The translations under genes were made by a program, and so were the position numbers. Below, in pieces: positions 1 through 7,444 of a DNA stretch of 16,076 nucleotides. Source of the DNA: JAZLIT01 sp045617525 (lineage in GTDB: Bacteria; Bacillota; Bacilli; Bacillales_A; Planococcaceae); the NCBI GenBank assembly GCA_045617525.1, contig JAZLIT010000127.1, positions 1 to 16,076 of the forward strand, read 5' to 3'. The notes beneath the pieces are model-generated. The model was not told the DNA's origin. It saw only the letters and a list, made by a program, of their open reading frames with translations, and did not search any database. Position 1 is the stretch's first letter. Each line of letters starts with the position of its first letter.

Positions 1-46
1 GACTGTTAATTTCAAATTCAGTCTCCACATTTAGTTGGATATACAT
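1..46 (-). CDS. 5' end of an unknown gene, partial
   Basis: On the minus strand an ATG at 46-44 opens 15 codons (MYIQLNVETEFEINS) before the window ends. A good ribosome binding site (AGAGGTGAT, 60-52) lies just upstream, which is the main support. The peptide is too short to assign a family. The gene is divergent from the nuclease/ATPase operon that begins at 266, so the two share the 47-265 intergenic region. Confidence 0.45.
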   Translation of the reverse strand, partial: MYIQLNVETEFEINS

Positions 47-265
47 CACTAATCACCTCTGGATTAGTATGTATGTCCTGAGCATTTTTGTACATGCTTA
101 TTCAAGCGGTAATGTACATATTTAAGTTAGCATTTATAATAGCTGCGTTTTTTTCATATTCTTAGAGGCTAAAGAAAATTTTTTAGAGAATTAGGCTTTA
201 TAAAAAGTATTGTTTGATATAAATACTCTTTTAAAATTTTGGGTTATTAATTGAGGAGGAGTTTT
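47..265. promoter_or_regulatory. Divergent intergenic region with candidate promoters
   Basis: This AT-rich spacer separates the leftward partial gene from the rightward operon. Two weak plus-strand promoter candidates are visible: TTGTTT at 210-215 with TAAAAT at 232-237 (16-bp spacer), close to the first gene; and a perfect TATAAT at 135-140 without a good -35 box. Two TGTACAT copies (89-95, 113-119) lie 24 bp apart, the second inside the palindrome ATGTACAT, and could be a regulator site. All of these are motif-level reads. Confidence 0.3.
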
Positions 266-802
266 ATGGCACTTCAAGCCGAGGCGTTGGTGGAGGAATG
301 GTTTAATCGAAATGGTTATTTCACAATGAGGGGAATAAAAGACAAAATTGACGAAATCGATATTTTAGCAATAAAAAATCTTGGGCAAGATGGTTGGGAC
401 TACGTGCATTGTGAAGTTCAGGTAAGTATCCGTCCAGTGGGATATATAAGTAAACTGACTGAAGTATTAGTAAAAGAGTTAGGTGTAAAAGAAAAAACTA
501 GTGCGAAATTAAGAACGGAAGCACAAATAGAGGAATGTGCAAAACAGTGGGTAGCAAATAAGTATATGGTTCAGAAAAAAATGCAATTGCGGAATACAAT
601 TATTCCCGAGTGTAATTGGCGCTATGTATTCGTTTATGGGAATGTGAAGGATTCGAAAGAGCTTGATTATATTAAATCTGAAGGAGTATATCTGCTTCCT
701 TTTAAGAAGATACTGAGTGACCTTTGTAATAAGCAAACGCAACTTAAATTTACTGGATCTTCTGCAGGTGATTTAGTTGAAATAATTAATTTTGTTCAAT
801 AA
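266..802 (+). CDS. PD-(D/E)XK nuclease-like protein, first gene of putative defence operon
   Basis: A 178-residue soluble protein. I chose ATG 266 because GAGGAGG (253-259) sits 6 nt before it; the in-frame TTG at 251 would overlap that site. The N-terminal half follows the restriction-endonuclease-like pattern: a helix with E6, then DEIDILA (D29, D32), then HCEVQVS (E50, Q52). Q52 stands where the usual lysine would be, a known kind of variation in this superfamily. The C-terminal half is mixed alpha/beta with no recognised motif. It is 28 bp upstream of a second nuclease-like gene and probably co-transcribed with the large ATPase. I infer a nucleic-acid cleaving or recognising role in phage defence. 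The fold call rests on motif spacing only, so catalytic activity is uncertain. Confidence 0.6.
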   Translation: MALQAEALVEEWFNRNGYFTMRGIKDKIDEIDILAIKNLGQDGWDYVHCEVQVSIRPVGYISKLTEVLVKELGVKEKTSAKLRTEAQIEECAKQWVANKYMVQKKMQLRNTIIPECNWRYVFVYGNVKDSKELDYIKSEGVYLLPFKKILSDLCNKQTQLKFTGSSAGDLVEIINFVQ

Positions 803-830
803 TTAAAGATACAAAGGAGAAATATTAAAT

Positions 831-1286
831 ATGCAAAACCTTGAACTGACCGATAATATATTTAAAAATCTTAATCACTGTATTGGAGATTTAATAATTG
901 AAACGAATGGAAAGAGCTTGATTAATGGGTATAGTCCGGATTTAAGTCTGAAAAATAAAGCTGGTGACTTAGTTTATATTCTGGAAAATGAACGAAAAAC
1001 CGATCGAAAAGCTTTTTTAGGAGATGTTGTGAAAGCTTCTCATTACTGCGACATAACCCAAAACACAGCGACCTTGATAATTGTTATGAAAGAAACTACA
1101 AATCAAACTACTACGATTCAAATATATAAACATTTAAAAACCTATTTTCAATGGATGAAGTCTAAAGGGATATTAGCTTTAACAGATATTCTTGTGATTT
1201 CAGATAACGAATATAAAAAATCTGTAGAATGTAACGAAAGTATTGGTTCGAAAGAGTTTATTAAACGATGTCTTTCTTCTTTGTAA
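831..1286 (+). CDS. Small PD-(D/E)XK-like protein, second gene of putative defence operon
   Basis: A 151-residue protein with an AAAGGAG ribosome binding site at 813-819, 11 nt before the ATG. The core reads SPDLSL (P36, D37), a turn, a beta strand LVYIL, then ENERKTDRKAFLGD (E52, E54, K56). This matches the PD...ExE/K arrangement of restriction-endonuclease-like folds. A strand (LIIVM) and a helix follow, as expected for that fold. No signal peptide or membrane segment is present. It lies between another nuclease-like gene and the large ATPase, so a shared defence complex is likely by inference. It could instead be a catalytically dead structural partner. Confidence 0.55.
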   Translation: MQNLELTDNIFKNLNHCIGDLIIETNGKSLINGYSPDLSLKNKAGDLVYILENERKTDRKAFLGDVVKASHYCDITQNTATLIIVMKETTNQTTTIQIYKHLKTYFQWMKSKGILALTDILVISDNEYKKSVECNESIGSKEFIKRCLSSL

Positions 1287-1379
1287 TACTTCAGGATTTA
1301 TGAAAGAATCTATCCCAAATAATTATAAAAACCACGGCATACATCTGTTACGATGTACACTAGCTATAGGAGGAATATT

Positions 1380-3956
1380 ATGAAAGAAATTTATAAAGAT
1401 ATCGAAAAATGGTTATCTACTTGTCCTAAATGGTTACAAGTAAGTGCTAAACGATTAGTAGAAAATAATAATACTTATAATGATAAGGATATCCAAGAGT
1501 TAACTGAACTTTGTAAGAAGGAGATTAGCGGAGAAGATGAACGATTTAATGACCTGAAAATAAATTTTCTTCATTATAAAGAAAATACAACCAATATAAA
1601 GTTAAAACGAATTTCGAACGTTATGGGAATAAATGCTTTAGCTCCAAAAGCTCCATTAGAATTTCATGATAAGGTAACAATTATATATGGAGGTAACGGT
1701 TCTGGTAAGTCTAGTTATGTAAAGTTTTTGAAATATATTACTGGGATACAAAGTAATAATGGGGTACCGAATAATGTATTTAAGCCTGAAAAAGTTCAAC
1801 AATGTGATTTAACATATGAAATAAATAGTATTCAAGAAACTGTGAAATTTAATGGGCAGTTTGAAGTTCTAGATCAACTAAGAGCTATTAATTTATATGA
1901 TACGGATAGTATAAATTTATATTTGAATAATGAGAACGAAAGTACATATGAACCATGGTTATTAAAGATGCTCACGCAATTAAGCAATATATGTGTTGCC
2001 GTAAATGAAAAGATTAATCATGAAAAAAGTTTAATAATCCCTCCGTCTGTCCATGTTCCTTATAATCTATACGGTACTAAAGCTATTAGCTGGTACAACA
2101 ATCTAGATAAAAATACTCTGGTAATGGAAGTTGAGAAACAATGCTTTTGGGATGAAACTGATAGTACTAATTTAGAGGTTTTAAAATCTAAAAACTCTAA
2201 AGAATTAATTGAAAGTAAAATTAACGAGTATAGTAAACTGATTGAAAATGCTGAAATATTTTACAACCAGTTAAAGTTATTGAAAGAAAGTCTAAACGAA
2301 CAAATATTTACCATATTTAATGCTGCTAAAATTGACTATAAAGCAAAGGTGAAAATTACTGAAACAGAGGCTTTAAAAGTACTGGACGGTACAGCAATTG
2401 ATGGTATTGGGACAGATACATGGAAAATCCTTTGGGAAAAAGCTAGAGAGTATTCTGTAAAGTATGCATACCCGAATAGTAATTTTCCAAATGTAACAAA
2501 TGATGCTGTTTGTGTTCTATGTCATCAAAAATTATCAGAAGAAACAAAAGGAATGTTTATTTCATTTGAATCATTTATTAAATCGTCATTAAATAGTGAT
2601 GTTAAATCAGCTTTAGAGAAGATAAATAGTCTTATTTCGGAACTCCCAAATATACCTTCAATTCAAGAGCGGAATTTAAGTTATCAATTGAATGCTTTTA
2701 GTGATGAAGAGATTGGTTTTTTTGAAGATTATATTAAAAAAATTAATACTGTAAGAGAATGTTTAATCGATATAGACTGGGATAACACTAATTATCCTAA
2801 ATTTGAAAGTAGTGCTATAAAAAAAATTGAAGATAAAATTGCAAGTTATAAAGAAGAATTAAAAAAATATATAGAGTTAAAAACTCTAAATGATAATGAA
2901 AAAATTGCTTCTGAGATTATAGAGTTAGAGGCAAAAAAATTTATTCATGAAATAAAAAAAGAAATATATAAACTCATAAAATATCATCAAAAAATTTCTG
3001 AATTAGAGACTGCAATTGGCTTAACTAAAACAACTAGTATTTCTAATAAAAAGGCTGCATTATCAGCAAAGTTAATTACTGAAGAATATATATTAAGATT
3101 TAATAAAGAGCTGGAATACTTAGGTGCTAAGAATATAGGCGTGGAATTAGTTAAGACCAGAACTACTAGAGGTAAAGTTCTACATAAAATTCAGTTAAAA
3201 GGAATATCGATGAAATCTGATATTACGGAGGTTTTAAGTGAAGGAGAAAGTAGAATTGTATCACTAGCGGGATTTTTAGCAGACGTAGAATGTGCTGAAG
3301 GGATAAAACCATTTATATTTGATGATCCAATTTCATCCTTAGATCAATCTTTTGAAGAATATACTATTAATAGAATTGCTAAGCTAGGTTTATCAAGACA
3401 ATTGATTGTTTTTTCACATAGACTATCATTTATAGTTTTGTTACAAGAGGCATTAAAAGGATATGATTTAAATTATGAAGTCATATGTTTGAATAAAGAA
3501 ATTTGGGGTGCTGGGGAGCCTGGGGAAATACCAATTTTTGCAGAAAAACCTGAAAAAGCGTTAAATAAGCTCTTAGATGAGAGATTAAATAAAGCCAAAA
3601 AGGTTTATGTAAAAGATGGAGTAAACGAATATACTGTGTTAGCTAAAGGAATTTGTAGTGATTTCCGCATAATACTAGAGCGTTTGATAGAGAATAATCT
3701 ATTATCAGATGTTGTTCACCGATTTAGAAGGTCATTAATTACCAAAAATAAAATTCATAATTTAGCTAAAATAAATATACAAGATTGCGAAAAATTCGAA
3801 TATTACTTAACCAAGTATTCTAAATATGAGCATTCTCAGTCACTTGAGTTGCAAGTGATTCTACCTTTACCAGAAGAACTTGAAAACGATTTGACTGATA
3901 TAAAAAATTGGATACAAGAATTTAAAAACCGCTCAATTCCATTAAAAGTGAATTAA
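1380..3956 (+). CDS. SMC-like AAA_13-type ATPase with CxxC hook (RloC/PrrC-like), defence candidate
   Basis: An 858-residue cytosolic ATPase. ATG 1380 is preceded by ATAGGAGGAA (1367-1375); an in-frame ATG at 1353 lacks such a site. Walker A is GGNGSGKSS (about residues 104-112). A long, partly coiled central region carries C378-V-L-C381 followed by HQ, as in zinc-hook or C-x-L-C-x-Q segments of defence-associated AAA_13 ATPases. The ABC-type signature appears as LSEGESRIVSLAGF, Walker B as FIFDDPISSLD (about 645-655), and an H-switch-like strand as IVFSHRLSF. The C-terminal region contains DFRIILERLIE with R763 and E767 four residues apart, followed by H780 and H793. This resembles the Arg-Glu-His arrangement of PrrC/RloC anticodon nucleases, but it is also close to the C-terminal tail of other AAA_13 proteins. 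Probable role: ATP-driven sensor or effector with the two small nuclease-like proteins. The ATPase call is firm; the tRNase idea is tentative. Confidence 0.8.
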   Translation: MKEIYKDIEKWLSTCPKWLQVSAKRLVENNNTYNDKDIQELTELCKKEISGEDERFNDLKINFLHYKENTTNIKLKRISNVMGINALAPKAPLEFHDKVTIIYGGNGSGKSSYVKFLKYITGIQSNNGVPNNVFKPEKVQQCDLTYEINSIQETVKFNGQFEVLDQLRAINLYDTDSINLYLNNENESTYEPWLLKMLTQLSNICVAVNEKINHEKSLIIPPSVHVPYNLYGTKAISWYNNLDKNTLVMEVEKQCFWDETDSTNLEVLKSKNSKELIESKINEYSKLIENAEIFYNQLKLLKESLNEQIFTIFNAAKIDYKAKVKITETEALKVLDGTAIDGIGTDTWKILWEKAREYSVKYAYPNSNFPNVTNDAVCVLCHQKLSEETKGMFISFESFIKSSLNSDVKSALEKINSLISELPNIPSIQERNLSYQLNAFSDEEIGFFEDYIKKINTVRECLIDIDWDNTNYPKFESSAIKKIEDKIASYKEELKKYIELKTLNDNEKIASEIIELEAKKFIHEIKKEIYKLIKYHQKISELETAIGLTKTTSISNKKAALSAKLITEEYILRFNKELEYLGAKNIGVELVKTRTTRGKVLHKIQLKGISMKSDITEVLSEGESRIVSLAGFLADVECAEGIKPFIFDDPISSLDQSFEEYTINRIAKLGLSRQLIVFSHRLSFIVLLQEALKGYDLNYEVICLNKEIWGAGEPGEIPIFAEKPEKALNKLLDERLNKAKKVYVKDGVNEYTVLAKGICSDFRIILERLIENNLLSDVVHRFRRSLITKNKIHNLAKINIQDCEKFEYYLTKYSKYEHSQSLELQVILPLPEELENDLTDIKNWIQEFKNRSIPLKVN

Positions 3957-4005
3957 AAGAAATTTTATTAGAAAAAGAAGTTAGTTAAGGAGATTATAAA
4001 ATAAG

Positions 4006-4581
4006 ATGACAGAAATTATATTGCAGTTACAGGATAAAGTGAAATTAATAAGTACGTTTATAGCACCTGTTGCGGTGATTTTAAGTGTATATACTTATCT
4101 GCGAAATGCTTACAATAGAAGAATTGATAATGCAATTACTTTTTGCGATCGTTTTGCTAAAAATGTTCTTCCTGCTTATCAAAAGTATAAGGTAGATACC
4201 GTAAATATTGATAAATTAAGCTATCAACCAGGTTTAATAATTCATCAGATGAGAGGCTTATCATTTTATGAGGGACAATTACTAGACGATAATAGCTTAA
4301 AAGAATTAAGTGATCAAGATGTATATGCAATTTTAAATGAACTAGAAATTATTGCGATTGCGATTGATAAAAAAGTTCTCGATGTTCGCACTGCTAAAAG
4401 TATAATTGGACCATTCTTTTGTGAACGTGTGGAGGTATATGCGCCCATCATTTTATCAATTCGAAGTGAAAATAAGTATGCGTTTTCGAGATGCCTTAAA
4501 GTGTATAAAAAATGGCGTCAGACATATATTACAGGTGTTACAAGCCCGCTTAATTCGTCTAAAGAAGGGATACAACACTGA
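4006..4581 (+). CDS. Single-pass membrane protein of DUF4760-like type, fourth gene of putative defence operon
   Basis: A 191-residue protein. Residues about 14-32 form one hydrophobic membrane segment (STFIAPVAVILSVYTYL), followed by a basic stretch (RNAYNRR), so the rest should be cytoplasmic. The remaining part is helical, with a segment around ILNELEIIAIAIDKKVLD that resembles DUF4760-type membrane-anchored proteins; this family call is from memory. The gene starts 49 bp after the ATPase. Its AAGGAG site (3987-3992) is unusually far, 13 nt, from the ATG, but an in-frame stop at 3997-3999 rules out an earlier start, so translation may be weak. It may be an accessory membrane component or abortive-infection effector of the upstream system, or an unrelated neighbour. 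Confidence 0.6.
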   Translation: MTEIILQLQDKVKLISTFIAPVAVILSVYTYLRNAYNRRIDNAITFCDRFAKNVLPAYQKYKVDTVNIDKLSYQPGLIIHQMRGLSFYEGQLLDDNSLKELSDQDVYAILNELEIIAIAIDKKVLDVRTAKSIIGPFFCERVEVYAPIILSIRSENKYAFSRCLKVYKKWRQTYITGVTSPLNSSKEGIQH

Positions 4582-4760
4582 TTTTAAATTTCTCAAATGC
4601 TAACATTCCGCTAACACAATCACATAAAAAACTATAAACTATCATGAAAGATATTACAGCAGCAAATCCTAAAAATCTTGATTTACCGCACTCTCGTAAT
4701 ACATCGTGCAAGATGTAAATCACCTTCACCTTACGCCAGGAATGATGTAATAAGGGTTTG

Positions 4761-4789
4761 AGCCACTTTTGCAAGTTGTAGAAATGGCT
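4761..4789. repeat. 29-bp imperfect dyad, possible protein-binding or recombination site
   Basis: The arms AGCCA (4761-4765) and TGGCT (4785-4789) flank an inner match, CAA (4772-4774) with TTG (4776-4778), centred on 4775. Most positions between also pair (TT with AA; T with A), leaving one mismatch and two G/T pairs. There is no loop, so it is better read as a DNA dyad than an RNA hairpin. It lies 180 bp after the last gene of the defence-like cluster and fits a recombinase core site or an operator, but no recombinase gene is in the window. Confidence 0.35.
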
Positions 4790-4856
4790 TAGATTTTCCG
4801 GAGAAGTATTACTTTTTCTGAAGTGGTGTTACTCACAATTTAAATGAAACGCAATT

Positions 4857-4897
4857 ACCACCTCCCAAGATTTAATCTTGGGAGTTGGTTTTTTTTA
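4857..4897 (+). terminator. Rho-independent terminator
   Basis: A perfect 10-bp stem, CTCCCAAGAT (4862-4871) with ATCTTGGGAG (4875-4884), has a TTA loop and is extended by ACCA/TTGGT pairing outside one mismatch. A run of eight T follows at 4889-4896. It would end transcription of the four-gene cluster about 280 bp downstream of the last stop codon. Confidence 0.85.
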
Positions 4898-5206
4898 TGC
4901 TCAATTTAATTAACTGGCTAATGTTAGATTGTGGATAAATGAGCTTTTATAAAGTCCAACTGCAGCTAAGCTTTACTATATAGATCTCACACATACTTAA
5001 TTGAAGTTGAAGTAATCTTTAACTGATAGTATTGTTAGAAATATAAAAAGCAGACTCCTCTATTGGTGCGCTATACGCTACTTTACGGGCTGCCTCTATA
5101 ATTTAATGAAGTAAATAAGCCGATTTTAGAGAATTAAGTCATGATTAATAGAGCAACTCATTTGCTTCCTTTAAGCCATAAATTAGCTAATAGAAAGAGG
5201 CATTAA

Positions 5207-6127
5207 ATGATCACATTGCAACAGTTAAAATACGTAATTGAAGTTTCGAGAAGTCGTTCCATTAGTAAGGCTGCGCAAAATCTATTTATTAGTCAGCCTA
5301 GCTTATCAAATGCAATAAAAGAATTAGAAATTGAAATCGGCATTGCCATATTTTTAAGAACGAATAAAGGAATCATTTTGACAACTGAAGGATCAGAGTT
5401 TTTAGGCTATGCAAGGCAAGTAGTAGAACAGGCTGCACTTCTAGAAAATCGCTATTCCAATGCGCAACCATTACAGCAGCATTTCTCGGTATCGGCACAG
5501 CATTACGCTTTTGCGGTGAGTGCATTTGTTCGTTTATTAAAAGAATACAATCAGGAGGAATATGAATTTACGTTAAGAGAAACGAAAACGTATGAAATTA
5601 TTGCGGATGTAAAAAATTTACGCAGTGAGATAGGGATTTTATATGTTAATGATTTTAATAAAAAAGTAATTTATAAATTTCTTGAAGAGGGAAACTTAAT
5701 ATTTCACCAGCTTTTTGAGGCCGATCCACATGTATTTATAAGCGCGCAAAACCCACTTGCCAAGCAGGATTTTGTTACGTTGTCAGATTTATTGCCGTAT
5801 CCGTACTTATCTTTTGAGCAAGGAGACTATAATTCATTTTACTTTTCTGAAGAAATTTTAAGTACGATTTCAAGACCTAAAAATATTACCGTGAGCGACC
5901 GTGCTACGTTGTTTAATTTATTAATCGGATTAAACGGCTATACGATTTCTACGGGTGTTATTAGTCATAAATTAAATAGTAAGGATATTGTAGCTGTTCC
6001 TTTATTAGTTGATGAACGAATTATGGTTGGATATATAACGCATAAAAATGTGAAAAATAGCCCTTTAGCAAATATTTATATTGAGTATTTGAAGGCGTCC
6101 ATTGAAGAGGAACAAAATAAGGTATAG
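5207..6127 (+). CDS. LysR-family transcriptional regulator
   Basis: A 306-residue protein of normal LysR length. The N-terminal winged helix-turn-helix is clear: LQQLKYVIEVSRSRSISKAA, QPSLSNAIKELE and FLRTNKGIILTTEG within residues 1-66. The remainder (about 90-295) fits a periplasmic-binding-protein-like effector domain. A GAGG site precedes the ATG by about 8 nt. It is transcribed in the same direction as the methyltransferase 98 bp downstream, not divergently as is more usual. It probably controls the methyltransferase and MFS genes and responds to their substrate or product. The effector cannot be read from sequence. Confidence 0.9.
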   Translation: MITLQQLKYVIEVSRSRSISKAAQNLFISQPSLSNAIKELEIEIGIAIFLRTNKGIILTTEGSEFLGYARQVVEQAALLENRYSNAQPLQQHFSVSAQHYAFAVSAFVRLLKEYNQEEYEFTLRETKTYEIIADVKNLRSEIGILYVNDFNKKVIYKFLEEGNLIFHQLFEADPHVFISAQNPLAKQDFVTLSDLLPYPYLSFEQGDYNSFYFSEEILSTISRPKNITVSDRATLFNLLIGLNGYTISTGVISHKLNSKDIVAVPLLVDERIMVGYITHKNVKNSPLANIYIEYLKASIEEEQNKV

Positions 6128-6164
6128 TTTTTACCTATAGCTAGAGATACATTTTAAGTGTTAT

Positions 6165-6183
6165 ATGATAGCTGATATGTCAT
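6165..6183. promoter_or_regulatory. Candidate LysR operator in the lysR-methyltransferase gap
   Basis: ATGA (6165-6168) and TCAT (6180-6183) form a dyad with 11 bp between the arms, a spacing in the range of LysR-type sites. It lies 42 bp before the methyltransferase start, where an activator site could sit. Short arms make chance occurrence quite possible. Confidence 0.25.
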
Positions 6184-6225
6184 GTTACACTCTCCTTACA
6201 CTATTAATTGAGGGAGATACATATT

Positions 6226-7329
6226 ATGACATTTAAAAAAATTACTTTACCATTTCGATACGATCAAGTAGGGAGTTTATTACGTTCTTCTAATTTGACT
6301 GAGGCACGTGAACAATATAAGTCAGGGGCTATTACTCAAGATCAATTAATTAACGTTGAAAATAATGAGATTATTCACCTTATTGAAAAGCAAAAAGAAA
6401 ATGGCGTAGTAGCTATAACGGACGGCGAATTTCGTAGAAGCTGGTGGCATTTTGATTTCCTAGGTGGACTTGATGGCGTCGAATATTATGAAAAAGATAA
6501 AGGGTTAGCCTTTCATGGAATGGAAACACGTAAAGAAGGCATTCGCTTAGTTGACAAAGTTGATTTTTCTACACATCCATTTGTAGAGCATTTCAAATTC
6601 TTAAAAGAGCATGCTGGGGAAACAATTGTAAAACAAACAATTCCAAGTCCTAATATGCTTTTCTACCGTGTTGATATGAATGAAGAAATTTATCGTGATA
6701 AAAACGAACTTCTAAAAGATACGATTGCAGCATACCAAAAGGCAATCCAAGCATTTTATGATGCAGGCTGTCGTTACTTGCAATTAGATGATACAGCTTG
6801 GGCAGATTTATTTTCTGAGGAAGGTCATAATAAACTTCGAGTAAAAGGATTAGATCCAGCTGAAGAATTAAAGCTAATGCAATATGTAATTAATGAATCG
6901 ATTGCAAATAAACCAGAAGATTTAGTCGTGACGATGCATATTTGTCGTGGTAACTATAAATCAAATTATTTTACAAGTGGTGGATATGATTTTGCGTCGG
7001 AAGCTATTTTTGGTGGATTAAATGTTAATGGTTTATTTTTAGAATTTGATGATGAACGTTCAGGTAGCTTTGAACCTTTAAAATACGTGAATCGAAAAGA
7101 TTTAAAAATCGTACTTGGATTAATAACTACAAAGACAGGTACGTTAGAAGACAAGGAAAAAATTAAAGCGCGTATTCATGAAGCGGCTACGTATTTACCA
7201 TTAGAGCAACTTTGCTTAAGTCCTCAATGCGGCTTTTCGTCAACAGAAGAAGGCAATATCTTAACAGAAGAACAGCAATGGGAAAAGCTGCGCCTCGTTA
7301 AAGAAATTGCAGAAGAAGTTTGGGGATAA
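6226..7329 (+). CDS. Cobalamin-independent methionine-synthase-like methyltransferase (MetE C-terminal core only)
   Basis: A 367-residue protein matching the catalytic C-terminal half of MetE, like B. subtilis YxjG/YxjH; the N-terminal half of full MetE (about 750 residues) is absent. ATG 6226 follows AGGGAGAT (6211-6218); the upstream in-frame TTG at 6208 is not preferred. The zinc-binding set of the family is present: H238-x-C240 (MHICRGN), E273 (LFLEFDDE) and C335 (SPQCGFSS). The substrate segment reads LQLDDTAW, typical of the short subfamily rather than the DEPA motif of full MetE. It should transfer a methyl group to a thiol, such as homocysteine; the methyl donor is unknown. Lying between LysR and an organic-acid transporter, and with no room for an S-box riboswitch in its 98-bp leader, it may serve catabolism of a methylated compound rather than routine methionine synthesis. 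Confidence 0.8.
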   Translation: MTFKKITLPFRYDQVGSLLRSSNLTEAREQYKSGAITQDQLINVENNEIIHLIEKQKENGVVAITDGEFRRSWWHFDFLGGLDGVEYYEKDKGLAFHGMETRKEGIRLVDKVDFSTHPFVEHFKFLKEHAGETIVKQTIPSPNMLFYRVDMNEEIYRDKNELLKDTIAAYQKAIQAFYDAGCRYLQLDDTAWADLFSEEGHNKLRVKGLDPAEELKLMQYVINESIANKPEDLVVTMHICRGNYKSNYFTSGGYDFASEAIFGGLNVNGLFLEFDDERSGSFEPLKYVNRKDLKIVLGLITTKTGTLEDKEKIKARIHEAATYLPLEQLCLSPQCGFSSTEEGNILTEEQQWEKLRLVKEIAEEVWG

Positions 7330-7352
7330 CACATTTTTAGTAATGTTTAAAT

Positions 7353-7381
7353 TTGTTACATTGAATGCTACTAGCTTTAAT
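7353..7381 (+). promoter_or_regulatory. Candidate promoter for the MFS gene
   Basis: TTGTTA (7353-7358) and TTTAAT (7376-7381) are separated by 17 bp. The expected start, near 7388, falls within the loop of the hairpin at 7367-7412. Transcripts from here would lack the left arm and escape termination. Confidence 0.4.
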
Positions 7382-7419
7382 GAGAGGTTTTTATTTCTCA
7401 AAAGTTAGTAGCTTCTTTA
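7367..7419 (+). terminator. Long hairpin between methyltransferase and MFS genes, probable terminator
   Basis: GCTACTAGCTTT (7367-7378) pairs with AAAGTTAGTAGC (7401-7412) with one G/T pair. After an AA bulge, an inner stem TGAGA/TCTCA (7381-7385, 7396-7400) closes a 10-nt loop. TTCTTT follows, a modest T-run. It should stop or attenuate transcription coming from the methyltransferase gene. Confidence 0.65.
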
Positions 7420-7444
7420 AAATACATGTGTTGGAGAGGCTATC

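Larger units (their letters stand above)
4582..5206. other. 625-bp intergenic region between defence-like cluster and lysR
   Basis: No convincing gene lies here. The stretch holds a 29-bp imperfect dyad (4761-4789) and a strong terminator (4857-4894). Short open segments on both strands have no ribosome binding site. One of these, on the minus strand at about 5025-5105, reads EAARKVAYSAPIEES and looks protein-like but is bounded by stops on both sides, so it may be a gene remnant. The region could be the scar or boundary of the acquired upstream cluster, which is inference. Confidence 0.5.

Noticed and set aside
4644..4718. 24-codon plus-strand frame beginning ATG AAA GAT ATT
   Set aside because: The peptide looks plausible, but there is no ribosome binding site and a stop lies just upstream; too short to support.
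4559..4774. Minus-strand 71-residue open frame with a hydrophobic stretch
   Set aside because: No ribosome binding site, it runs back into the 3' end of a well-supported plus-strand gene, and it overlaps the dyad; no recognisable family.
6130..6225. S-box or T-box riboswitch before the methyltransferase
   Set aside because: The gap is only 98 bp and shows no terminator/antiterminator pair or specifier-like structure.
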